From the NCBI RefSeq assembly GCF_013155395.1, contig NZ_JABJWC010000042.1, forward strand, positions 1 through 32,780: a stretch of 32,780 bases of DNA, in the 5' to 3' direction. Under the pieces are notes generated by a model. It ran no database searches. It saw nothing but the letters and a program-made list of their open reading frames with translations, and had not been told where the DNA came from. Origin of the DNA: Komagataeibacter melomenusus (lineage in GTDB: Bacteria; Pseudomonadota; Alphaproteobacteria; Acetobacterales; Acetobacteraceae). Below, in pieces: positions 26,114 through 32,780 of this stretch. How positions within the stretch are numbered: position 1 is the first letter of the stretch; each line of letters opens with the position of its first letter. A program made the translations under genes and the position numbers.

Positions 26114-27265
26114 ATGCACGCCATGACCCCTACAGCCTTCCGCCGCCTGCGCCCTGCGGGCCTTCTCCTTGCCTGTGGCGCCAGCCTGCTGGCCATGCTG
26201 CCCGCAGCCCATGCCGCCAAGCCCGCGCCGCCGCTCAACCCGCCAGCGGCACTTGAGGAGGTTGCCTCATCCTCCACCAGCGCATGGGACCGCGTGGTGG
26301 TGCTGCCCGATGGCAGGCTGCTCGTCGAACTGCCGCGCTGGGCGGGCAATAGCGGGCCGGGGCTTGCCGTGCTTGATGCCAGCGGCAACCCGCAGCCCTA
26401 CCCCGACACCACATGGAACGACCCCGCCGCCCCGGCCTCGTCGCGTTTTGTGGCACCGGCCGACATGCAGCTCCAGCCCGATGGCACGCTGTGGGTGCTC
26501 GATAGCGGCCAGCCCGACCCGGCAGGCAGGCCCCTTGATGGCGGCCCCAAGATCGTGAAGCTCGATACAAAGGGCCAGCGCGTGCTCCAGACCTGGCCGC
26601 TCAACCCCGACATGCTGCGCGCGGGCAGCTACGCCGCCACCATGCGCGTGGCGCGTGGCCATGCCTTTGTGGGCGACAGCGGTGTTCCGGCCATGATCGT
26701 GGTCAGGCTCGACACCAACACCCAGCGCCGCCTGATGGAGCATACGCCAGCCCTGACCGCCCACCAGCCCATAACGGTGGAGGGCAAGGTGGCAACCAAT
26801 CCGGCAGGCCACACCGCCATTGTCAATATCAGCCAGATGGATGTCAGCGCCGATGGGCAGTGGCTGTATTTCGAGCCGCTCTGCGGCCCGGTCTACAAGC
26901 TCGACACCGACCTGCTCGTCGACCCCAACGTCACCCCCATCGAACTCGAGGAAGGGCCGACGCTGTGGTACAAGACTCCCCCGCTCGGCGGCATTACGGT
27001 GGGGCCGGACGGCACGCTGTATTTCAATGACGTGTCCACCGGCAGCATCTTCCGCCTCATGCCCGACCGCGTGTACCAGAAAATCGTGACCGACCCGCGC
27101 CTGCACTGGCCCGCAGGCTCGTTTGCCACGAAGGACGGCCAGCTTTACGTGCCTGCCGCCCAGCTTGACCGCACGGCCCCGCTCAATGGCGGTACCAATG
27201 CCATACAGTGGCCGGTGCACATCTACCGCATCAATATAGGCACCCTGCCCCCGCCGAAATTCTGA
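26114..27265 (+). CDS. Secreted royal-jelly/Yellow-family beta-propeller protein
   Basis: The protein has a cleavable signal peptide (about 1-34, ending PAAHA) and a mature part of about 350 residues with propeller-type repeats: WDRVVVLPDGRLLVELPRW, LQPDGTLWVLDSG, the MDVSADGQWLYFEPLCGPVYK segment, and ITVGPDGTLYFNDVSTGSIF. This order is that of the major royal jelly protein / Yellow (MRJP) family, whose bacterial members are uncharacterised; a lactonase-like or quinone-tautomerase-like role is only a guess. The start is either the ATG at 26114 or the one three codons on, which has AAGG at better spacing. It stands alone between the carboxypeptidase and thrC, 103 bases after a palindromic element. 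Confidence 0.8.
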   Translation: MHAMTPTAFRRLRPAGLLLACGASLLAMLPAAHAAKPAPPLNPPAALEEVASSSTSAWDRVVVLPDGRLLVELPRWAGNSGPGLAVLDASGNPQPYPDTTWNDPAAPASSRFVAPADMQLQPDGTLWVLDSGQPDPAGRPLDGGPKIVKLDTKGQRVLQTWPLNPDMLRAGSYAATMRVARGHAFVGDSGVPAMIVVRLDTNTQRRLMEHTPALTAHQPITVEGKVATNPAGHTAIVNISQMDVSADGQWLYFEPLCGPVYKLDTDLLVDPNVTPIELEEGPTLWYKTPPLGGITVGPDGTLYFNDVSTGSIFRLMPDRVYQKIVTDPRLHWPAGSFATKDGQLYVPAAQLDRTAPLNGGTNAIQWPVHIYRINIGTLPPPKF

Positions 27266-27341
27266 CACACCGCCAGCGGAATCGCCCGCACCGGGCCTGC
27301 GCCCCCTTCGCGCGGGGGGCGGTTGGGATTATGATGGCGCA

Positions 27342-28742
27342 ATGCGCTATATTTCTACCCGGGGGGATGCCCCCGTCCGCGATTTTTCGTCCGTTCTGCT
27401 GGCGGGGCTGGCAGAGGACGGTGGCCTTTACCTGCCCGAAAGCTGGCCCGAGCTTTCGGTTGATGACTGGCGCAGCCTGCGTGGCCTGCCCTACCCGGAA
27501 CTTGCGGCCCGCATCATTGCCCCCTTCGCCGAAGGGTCGATCACGCATGATGTGCTGCTCAAGCTGTGCCGCGAAGCCTATAGCCGATTCGATCACCCCG
27601 CCATCGTGCCGCTGACACAGGTGGAAGACGGGCTGTTCGTGCAGGAACTGTTCCATGGCCCGACGCTGGCCTTCAAGGACATGGCCATGCAGCTGCTTGG
27701 CCGCCTGTTCGACCATGTGCTGACCGAGCGTGACGAGAAAGTGACCATCGTGGGCGCCACCTCGGGTGATACCGGCTCGGCTGCCATCGAGGCCTGCCGG
27801 GGCCGCGAGCGCCTGCGCGTGGTGATCCTCCACCCCGAGGGCCGCACATCGGAAGTGCAGCGCCGGCAGATGACCACCGTGCTGGAGCCCAACGTGACCA
27901 ACCTTGCGGTCAAGGGCACGTTTGATGACTGCCAGGACCTGGTCAAGGCCATGTTCGCCGACCAGCCCTTCCGCACGGACATGAACCTCTCCGCCGTCAA
28001 CTCCATCAACTGGGCGCGCATTGCAGCCCAGGTGCCCTATTACGTCTATGCCGCCCTGGCCCTTGGCGCGCCCGACCGCGAGGTCTCGTTCGCGGTGCCC
28101 ACCGGCAATTTCGGCAACGTGCTGGCCGCCTGGGTGGCGCGCCGCATGGGCCTGCCCATCCGCGCGCTATGTGTCGGCTCCAACCGCAACGATATCCTCA
28201 GCCGCTTCCTCAACGAGAACGACATGAGCATCCACGGCGTGGTGCCCAGCCTGTCGCCCTCGATGGATATCCAGGTCTCGTCGAACTTCGAGCGCCTGCT
28301 GTTCGAACTGCTCGACCGCGACGCCGCAGCCTGCGCACGCATCATGACCGAATTCCGCAAGACCGGCGTGATGAAGGTCGCAACCCCGGTATGGGACCGC
28401 GCCAATGCCCTGTTCCACGGCATGGCGCTTGATGATGACGCGACGGCAGCCGAAATCCGCACGCTCAACACGCGCAGCCACTACCTGGCCGACCCGCATA
28501 CCGCCATCGGCATTGCGGCGGGCCGTGCCTTCCGCGAGCCGGGCATTCCCATGGTGGCCATGTCCACCGCGCACCCGGCCAAGTTCCCCGATGCAATGGC
28601 GCTGGCCACCGGCATCCGCCCGGCACTGCCTGATTCACTGGCCGACCTGTATGACCGGCCCGAACGCTACACCGTGGTGCCCGCCGATCTGGGCGTGATC
28701 GAGGACAAGGTGCGCGCGGCGGTCCTGACCAACGCGCCCTGA
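27342..28742 (+). CDS. thrC: Threonine synthase
   Basis: This pyridoxal-phosphate enzyme converts O-phospho-L-homoserine to threonine, the last step of the pathway. Lys 112 in LAFKDMAMQ is the cofactor lysine, and GATSGDTGSAA (138-148) binds the phosphate. The N-terminus MRYISTRGDAPVRDFSSVLLAG and EDGGLYLP are typical of the longer (about 460-residue) bacterial and fungal type. FHGPTLAFKD and VPTGNFGNVLAA are also present. GC-rich inverted repeats lie upstream, but I see no threonine-rich leader peptide. The M16 peptidase gene follows after 74 bases, an order seen in other alphaproteobacteria. Confidence 0.96.
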   Translation: MRYISTRGDAPVRDFSSVLLAGLAEDGGLYLPESWPELSVDDWRSLRGLPYPELAARIIAPFAEGSITHDVLLKLCREAYSRFDHPAIVPLTQVEDGLFVQELFHGPTLAFKDMAMQLLGRLFDHVLTERDEKVTIVGATSGDTGSAAIEACRGRERLRVVILHPEGRTSEVQRRQMTTVLEPNVTNLAVKGTFDDCQDLVKAMFADQPFRTDMNLSAVNSINWARIAAQVPYYVYAALALGAPDREVSFAVPTGNFGNVLAAWVARRMGLPIRALCVGSNRNDILSRFLNENDMSIHGVVPSLSPSMDIQVSSNFERLLFELLDRDAAACARIMTEFRKTGVMKVATPVWDRANALFHGMALDDDATAAEIRTLNTRSHYLADPHTAIGIAAGRAFREPGIPMVAMSTAHPAKFPDAMALATGIRPALPDSLADLYDRPERYTVVPADLGVIEDKVRAAVLTNAP

Positions 28743-28816
28743 GCCTTTCCCCCCATCCATCTTACGTAAACAAGGGGTTGCTGGCGCCAAGGCGCCACGC
28801 CGCCCGCAGGACCAGC

Positions 28817-30082
28817 ATGACCGACCTGATCAATGTGACCCGACTGGACTCCGGCCTGACCATCGTGACCGAACGGATGGACAGGGTGGAAACCATTTCG
28901 CTCGGGGCGTATGTCGCCGCGGGCACCTGTAACGAGAGTGCTGCGGAGAACGGGGTCTCGCATTTTCTCGAGCACATGGCCTTCAAGGGCACGGGCACCC
29001 GCACCGCCGTGGGCATTGCGGAGGAAATCGAGAACGTGGGCGGCCACATCAACGCCTACACCGCGCGCGAGCACACGGCCTATTACGTCAAGCTGCTCAA
29101 GGAAAACCTTGATCTGGGGGCCGACATCATCGGCGATATCCTGACCCATAGCAGCCTCGCACCCGATGAACTCGAGCGCGAGCGTGGCGTGATCTTGCAG
29201 GAAATCGGCCAGGCCAACGACACGCCGGATGACATCGTGTTCGACCATTTTCAGGAAACCGCCTTCCCCGACCAGCCGATGGGCCGCCCCACGCTGGGCA
29301 GGGAGGCAGGCATCGGGTCCATGGCGCGCGAAACGCTGGTCAACTACATGGGCACCCACTACCGGGCGGGCAACACCATTATCGCCGCAGCAGGCAACCT
29401 TGAGCATGGCCGCGTGGTGGACCTTGTGCAGAAGCACTTTGCCGACCTGCCCACCGGCACCGTGCCGCCGCAGCCGGGCGTGAACTACGTGGGCGGGTCG
29501 TTCGTGCAGGAGCGTGAGCTTGACCAGGCGCATATCGTGCTGGGCTTTCCCTCCATGCCGTATGGCGACCCGGATTATTATCCGGCGCTGCTGCTCTCCA
29601 CGCTGCTGGGCGGTGGCATGTCCTCGCGCCTGTTCCAGGAGATCCGTGAAAAGCGCGGGCTGGTCTATTCGGTCTATTCCTTCAACGCGCCGTTCCGCCA
29701 GGGCGGCCTGTTCGGCATCTATGCCGGCACGGGCGAGGCCCAGGTGGCCGATCTGGTTCCGGTCACGCTGGAGGAACTGCGCAAGGTGCGCCACACGGTC
29801 AACGCTGGCGAGCTTGCGCGGGCACGCGCCCAGCTCAAATCCTCGCTGCTCATGTCGCTCGAAAGCACGGGCAGCCGGTGCGAGCAACTGGCCCGGCAGT
29901 TGCAGGTGTTTGGCCGCCTGATCCCCACCACCGAGACCGTGAGCAAGATCGACGCCGTCACCATTGAAGACGTGCAGCGTGTCGCCACCCGCATCTTCAG
30001 CGGCAGGCCGACGCAGGCCTCGCTCGGGCCGGTCAGCCACCTGCCTTCGCTTGACAGCATTACGGGAGCGCTCGCGGCATGA
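28817..30082 (+). CDS. M16-family zinc peptidase (processing-peptidase type)
   Basis: The 421-residue protein is an M16B peptidase related to the mitochondrial processing peptidase beta subunit. The inverted zinc motif HFLEH is at 49-53, and the third ligand is Glu 129 in RGVILQEI, 76 residues after the second His, as the family demands, so it should be active. FKGTGTRTA and the glycine-rich GGGMSSRLFQEIREKRGLVYSVYS complete the pattern. No signal peptide is seen. The ATG at 28817 has GCAGGA ahead of it; an upstream ATG adds only unconserved basic residues. It overlaps pmbA by four bases (ATGA), so the two are translationally coupled. Confidence 0.94.
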   Translation: MTDLINVTRLDSGLTIVTERMDRVETISLGAYVAAGTCNESAAENGVSHFLEHMAFKGTGTRTAVGIAEEIENVGGHINAYTAREHTAYYVKLLKENLDLGADIIGDILTHSSLAPDELERERGVILQEIGQANDTPDDIVFDHFQETAFPDQPMGRPTLGREAGIGSMARETLVNYMGTHYRAGNTIIAAAGNLEHGRVVDLVQKHFADLPTGTVPPQPGVNYVGGSFVQERELDQAHIVLGFPSMPYGDPDYYPALLLSTLLGGGMSSRLFQEIREKRGLVYSVYSFNAPFRQGGLFGIYAGTGEAQVADLVPVTLEELRKVRHTVNAGELARARAQLKSSLLMSLESTGSRCEQLARQLQVFGRLIPTTETVSKIDAVTIEDVQRVATRIFSGRPTQASLGPVSHLPSLDSITGALAA

Positions 30083-31419
30083 GTTCCGATCCCCTTGACC
30101 TGATCGCAACCCTTGTCACCCGCGCCCGCGCGGCAGGGGCCGATGCGGCGGATGCCATCTATGTCAACCGCGTGGCCCATGGCGTGCAGGTGCGCAATGG
30201 CCATACGGAAGACCTAGAGCGCTCCGAGACACTCGACCTCGGGCTGCGGGTGTTCGTGGGCCAGCGCGCGGCCATCGTCTCGGCGACCGCACTCGACCCC
30301 GCGCGCTTCGATACGCTGGCCGCGCGCGCGGTGGCCATGGCCCGCGTGGTGCCCGAGGACCATTTTGCCGGGCTGTGCGAACAGGCGCAGCACGGTTTTG
30401 TCGATGCCACGGGCCTCGACCTGTTCGACCCCGCCACTCCGGCCACAGCCGACCTCGTGGCCCGCGCCCGCACGGCGGAGGAAGCGGCCCTGGCCGTGGC
30501 GGGTGTATCGAACAGCAACGGGGCCTCGGCCAGTGCTGGCCTGTCGGACATCATCCTCATGACATCGGCCGGTTTTTCGGGCCGCTATGCCCGCACCAGC
30601 CATTCGGTCTCGGCCAGCGTCGTGGCCGGGTCGGGCACGCACATGCAGCGTGATTACGACTACCATTCAACCGTGCACCTGGCCGACCTTGAGGATGCCG
30701 CCCTGATCGGCCGCCGCGCGGGCGAGCGCACGGTGGCCCGCCTCAACCCGGTGCGCCCGCGCACGGGGCGGCTGCCCATCGTGCTCGACCCGCGCGTTTC
30801 CACCTCGCTGCTCGGCCACCTGTCGGGCGCGATCAATGGCATTTCCATCGCGCGTGGCACCTCCTTCCTCAAGGAGAAGATGGGCCAGCAGATCATGCCC
30901 GCGGGCATCACCATCATTGATGACCCGCGCCGGGTGCGTGGCCCCGGCGCGCGCCCGTTTGATGGCGAGGGCATGCTCACATCCACCCGCACGCTGGTGG
31001 AAGATGGCGTGCTGAAAACCTGGGCGCTTGATTCGCGCTCCGCCCGCCAGTTGGGGCTCACCCCCAATGGCTGCGCCAGCCGGGGCACGTCCGGCCCGCC
31101 CGCGCCCGCGCTGGGCAACATGCACATGCAGCCCGGCACGCTCACGCCCGCCGGACTGATGGCTGACATTACCGAGGGCATCTACATTACCGAGATGATG
31201 GGCTCGGCCATCAACGGCATTACCGGCGACTACAGCCGTGGCGCCGCAGGCTTCATGATCCGGGATGGCGTGCTGGCCGAGCCGGTGGCCGAACTGACCG
31301 TGGCAGGCAACCTCAACGACATGTTCGCCCGCCTTGTGCCAGCCAATGACCTGACCTTCCGCCAGTCCACCAACGCGCCGACCATCCGCATCGATGACAT
31401 GGTGATCGCCGGGGCGTAA
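30079..31419 (+). CDS. pmbA: TldD/PmbA-family protein PmbA (TldE)
   Basis: PmbA pairs with TldD to form a peptidase that processes ribosomally made peptides and helps degrade unfolded peptide chains. The 446 residues show ETLDLGLRVFVGQRAAIVS, a long middle region with VVLDP-like VLDPRVSTSLLGHL, DDPRRVRGPGARPFDGEG, and the final TGDYSRGAAGFMI and the AGNLNDMF segment. No HExxxH zinc motif is present, which is right for PmbA/TldE and not for TldD. tldD is not in this window. Its ATG overlaps the TGA of the M16 gene. A hairpin follows the stop after 30 bases. In acetic acid bacteria TldD has been linked to PQQ cofactor formation. Confidence 0.93.
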   Translation: MSSDPLDLIATLVTRARAAGADAADAIYVNRVAHGVQVRNGHTEDLERSETLDLGLRVFVGQRAAIVSATALDPARFDTLAARAVAMARVVPEDHFAGLCEQAQHGFVDATGLDLFDPATPATADLVARARTAEEAALAVAGVSNSNGASASAGLSDIILMTSAGFSGRYARTSHSVSASVVAGSGTHMQRDYDYHSTVHLADLEDAALIGRRAGERTVARLNPVRPRTGRLPIVLDPRVSTSLLGHLSGAINGISIARGTSFLKEKMGQQIMPAGITIIDDPRRVRGPGARPFDGEGMLTSTRTLVEDGVLKTWALDSRSARQLGLTPNGCASRGTSGPPAPALGNMHMQPGTLTPAGLMADITEGIYITEMMGSAINGITGDYSRGAAGFMIRDGVLAEPVAELTVAGNLNDMFARLVPANDLTFRQSTNAPTIRIDDMVIAGA

Positions 31420-31449
31420 TCGTTGCCTTTCCGTGATTTCATGTTTCTG

Positions 31450-31485
31450 TAAGCCCGTTGCCCCTGTTACTGGGGCGCGGGCTTA
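31450..31485. terminator. Long hairpin after pmbA, probable terminator
   Basis: TAAGCCCG (31450-31457) pairs with CGGGCTTA (31478-31485), and inside it GCCCC (31460-31464) pairs with GGGGC (31472-31476). The T-run is weak (CTTATAT), so a terminator is likely but not certain; protection of the mRNA 3' end is an alternative. Confidence 0.55.
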
Positions 31486-31573
31486 CTTATATCTGGTCAG
31501 AGGCGGCCCGATCTCATGCAGGCTGCATGGATAATGATGGTTCCGATACAGGATTGCAGATACCCTGACCCAG

Positions 31574-32545
31574 ATGAAACAGAATTCTTCGCGCCTGATG
31601 CCGCGTAAAAGCATCATCCTCGCCGCTGGTGCGGCCCTGAGCATGCTCTCCCTCGTGGCGCACCCTGACGTGGCGGATGCCCGCGCGGGTGGTGGCATGT
31701 CGATGGGGAGCCGTGGCTCGCGCACATACAGCGCCCCTGCCCCCACACAGACCGCCCCGTTTGGCGCAACGCCCTTCCAGCGCACCATGACCCCTCGCCA
31801 GCAGGCCCCCGGCTATGGCATGCAGGCACCCTATGGCGCCGGTGCGGGCATGGCCATGGCGCGGCCCCGCCACCCGTTCATGAGCGGGTTCATGGGGGGG
31901 CTGATCGGTGCCGGGCTCTTTGGCATGATGTTCGGCCATGGCATGTTCAGTTCGGGCATGGGGGGCGGCGGCTTCCTTGGCCTGCTGATCCAGCTGGCGC
32001 TGATCTTCTTCCTGGTGCGGTGGGCCATCCGCCGTTTTAGCAACAGGGGCGGTGGTGCTGTCGGGTCCGTCGCAAGCCCCTTTGGCGCCACCGGACCCGG
32101 TGCCCCGCAACAGGGCGGCCAGCAGAATGTGGGCGTGGCCATCACGGCAGCCGACTACCAGGCCTTCCAGCAGGCGCTGATCAATATCCAGACCGCCTGG
32201 AGCCAGCAGAACGTCGAGGCCATGCGCCACATGGCCACGCCGGAGATGGTGTCCTACTTCAACAACCAGCTGGCCGAACTTGCCAGCCGGGGGGCGCGCA
32301 ACGTGGTGTCCGACCTGCGCTTCGAGCGGGGGGATCTGGTGGAAAGCTGGCGTGAAAACGGGGCCGACTACGCCACCGTGGCCATGCAGTATTCCATGAT
32401 CGACATCACCACCGACATGACAGGCCGCGTGATCGACGGTGATCCCTCCAACCGCACCACCGTGACGGAACTGTGGACCTTCGTGCGCGCGGCGGGTCTC
32501 GGCACATGGCTGCTCTCGGCCATTCAGCAGACGCCGCGCCGCTAA
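31574..32545 (+). CDS. Tim44-domain membrane protein, glycine/methionine-rich
   Basis: The 323-residue protein has a signal-like N-terminus (about 13-37), then a Gly-, Met- and Pro-rich linker with AGGGMSMGSRGSRTYSAPAP, characteristic of a widespread alphaproteobacterial family, a hydrophobic glycine zone (about 100-120), a membrane helix (LLIQLALIFFLVRWAIRRF), and a C-terminal Tim44-like domain (about 190-320; TAADYQAFQQALINIQTAW). The function is unknown in bacteria. The ATG at 31574 is used; the Met at residue 9 is an alternative. It is a single-gene unit, bounded by a hairpin upstream and a strong terminator 15 bases downstream. It is the second Tim44-domain protein in the window. Confidence 0.85.
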   Translation: MKQNSSRLMPRKSIILAAGAALSMLSLVAHPDVADARAGGGMSMGSRGSRTYSAPAPTQTAPFGATPFQRTMTPRQQAPGYGMQAPYGAGAGMAMARPRHPFMSGFMGGLIGAGLFGMMFGHGMFSSGMGGGGFLGLLIQLALIFFLVRWAIRRFSNRGGGAVGSVASPFGATGPGAPQQGGQQNVGVAITAADYQAFQQALINIQTAWSQQNVEAMRHMATPEMVSYFNNQLAELASRGARNVVSDLRFERGDLVESWRENGADYATVAMQYSMIDITTDMTGRVIDGDPSNRTTVTELWTFVRAAGLGTWLLSAIQQTPRR

Positions 32546-32559
32546 GGCCAACCCTACCG

Positions 32560-32594
32560 AAAAAGGCCTGCATCGCATGATGCAGGCCTTTTTT
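32560..32594 (+). terminator. Intrinsic terminator of the Tim44-domain gene
   Basis: A perfect 14-bp stem, AAAAAGGCCTGCAT (32560-32573) with ATGCAGGCCTTTTT (32580-32593), carries a 6-base loop and a run of six T. The A-run upstream means it can also act against transcription entering from the flanking IS. Confidence 0.92.
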
Positions 32595-32629
32595 ATGTTC
32601 GCGAGCAGACCAATAACCTGCTGATGAAG

Positions 32630-32661
32630 GAAAACGTTTTGGGCGCCCCGCTTTTTTTTCA
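32630..32661. repeat. Palindromic element copy G, truncated by the IS
   Basis: The outer arm (AAAACGTTTTGGGCG) and the left arm of hairpin 2 (CCCCGCTTTTTTTTCA) remain. The IS begins where the hairpin-2 loop would be, and the rest of the element is beyond the window or lost. The alignment to copy D is clear but has several changes. Confidence 0.65.
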
Positions 32662-32780
32662 GGGCCTGTTGGGAATTATCGTGAATTGATGATTGCAGCG
32701 GAGAGATAAATCATCGCTGCGAATGATCTGTCTGTCTTGTCGCTCCGCGTGGCGATACGCTTGAACTCCTTGAGCTTGCA
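32662..32780 (-). mobile_element. IS5-like insertion sequence, 3' end only (inverted copy)
   Basis: These 119 bases are the exact inverse complement of positions 7-125. The IS terminus GGGCCTGTTG is at 32662, and the element body extends out of the window to the right. The two copies face each other with their transposase 3' ends inward, enclosing the whole 32.5-kb segment. Confidence 0.85.
32676..32780 (-). CDS. IS5-like transposase, C-terminal fragment (cut by window edge)
   Basis: This is a reading frame on the minus strand from the window edge to a TAA at 32678-32676, 34 residues identical to the fragment encoded at 7-111. The start codon and catalytic region are outside the window. Confidence 0.75.
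   Translation of the reverse strand, partial: CKLKEFKRIATRSDKTDRSFAAMIYLSAAIINSR

Noticed and set aside
27284-27320. GC-rich inverted repeats before thrC as a threonine attenuator.
   Set aside because: There is no leader peptide with threonine or isoleucine codons and no T-run; the stems are short and expected in such GC-rich sequence.

Overview
The window reads as chromosome of an acetic acid bacterium (Acetobacteraceae, most likely Komagataeibacter/Gluconacetobacter). This is inferred from the high GC content, alphaproteobacterial protein types (TimA/MltA/SecB neighbourhood, Tim44-domain proteins, cytochrome c1, GlnD) and AT-rich palindromic intergenic repeats. No database search was possible. 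Almost all content is core metabolism. I see no CRISPR array, prophage, tRNA, rRNA or recognisable defence or secretion island.

Layout. Both ends are the same 119-bp terminus of an IS5-like insertion sequence in opposite orientation (1-125 and 32662-32780), so the window is very probably a segment or contig cut at IS copies. Positions 201-4201 hold mtnP and an orphan cytochrome c1 gene (minus strand), divergent from hemF and a secreted TctC-like binding protein. Positions 4212-9353 are a minus-strand run: timA-like, mltA, a solitary DNA methyltransferase, a tri-heme cytochrome c peroxidase and smr. secB diverges from it. hemD and hemC (minus) follow, divergent from tsaD. A plus-strand series then runs through gpsA, glutathione peroxidase, murJ, mutS and glnD. 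A TPR/glycosyltransferase-like gene (minus) meets glnD tail to tail. A carboxypeptidase M32, a secreted royal-jelly-protein-family beta-propeller, thrC, an M16 peptidase coupled to pmbA, and a Tim44-domain membrane protein complete the window.

Functional themes. Haem supply and use recur (hemF, hemC, hemD, cytochrome c1, tri-heme peroxidase). So do envelope assembly (mltA, murJ, secB, gpsA for phospholipid precursors) and peptide processing (M32, M16, PmbA).

Main observations. (1) mutS carries an in-frame TAG in the ATPase domain at a conserved Trp position, and the rest of the gene stays open after it; this predicts a mismatch-repair-deficient (mutator) strain or a sequence error. (2) An about 80-bp dispersed element, with outer inverted arms enclosing two hairpins (a potential three-way junction), occurs at least seven times in gene borders. 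(3) Both flanking IS copies lie exactly in a hairpin loop of this element, which suggests structure-targeted insertion. (4) Cytochrome c1 stands without petA and petB.
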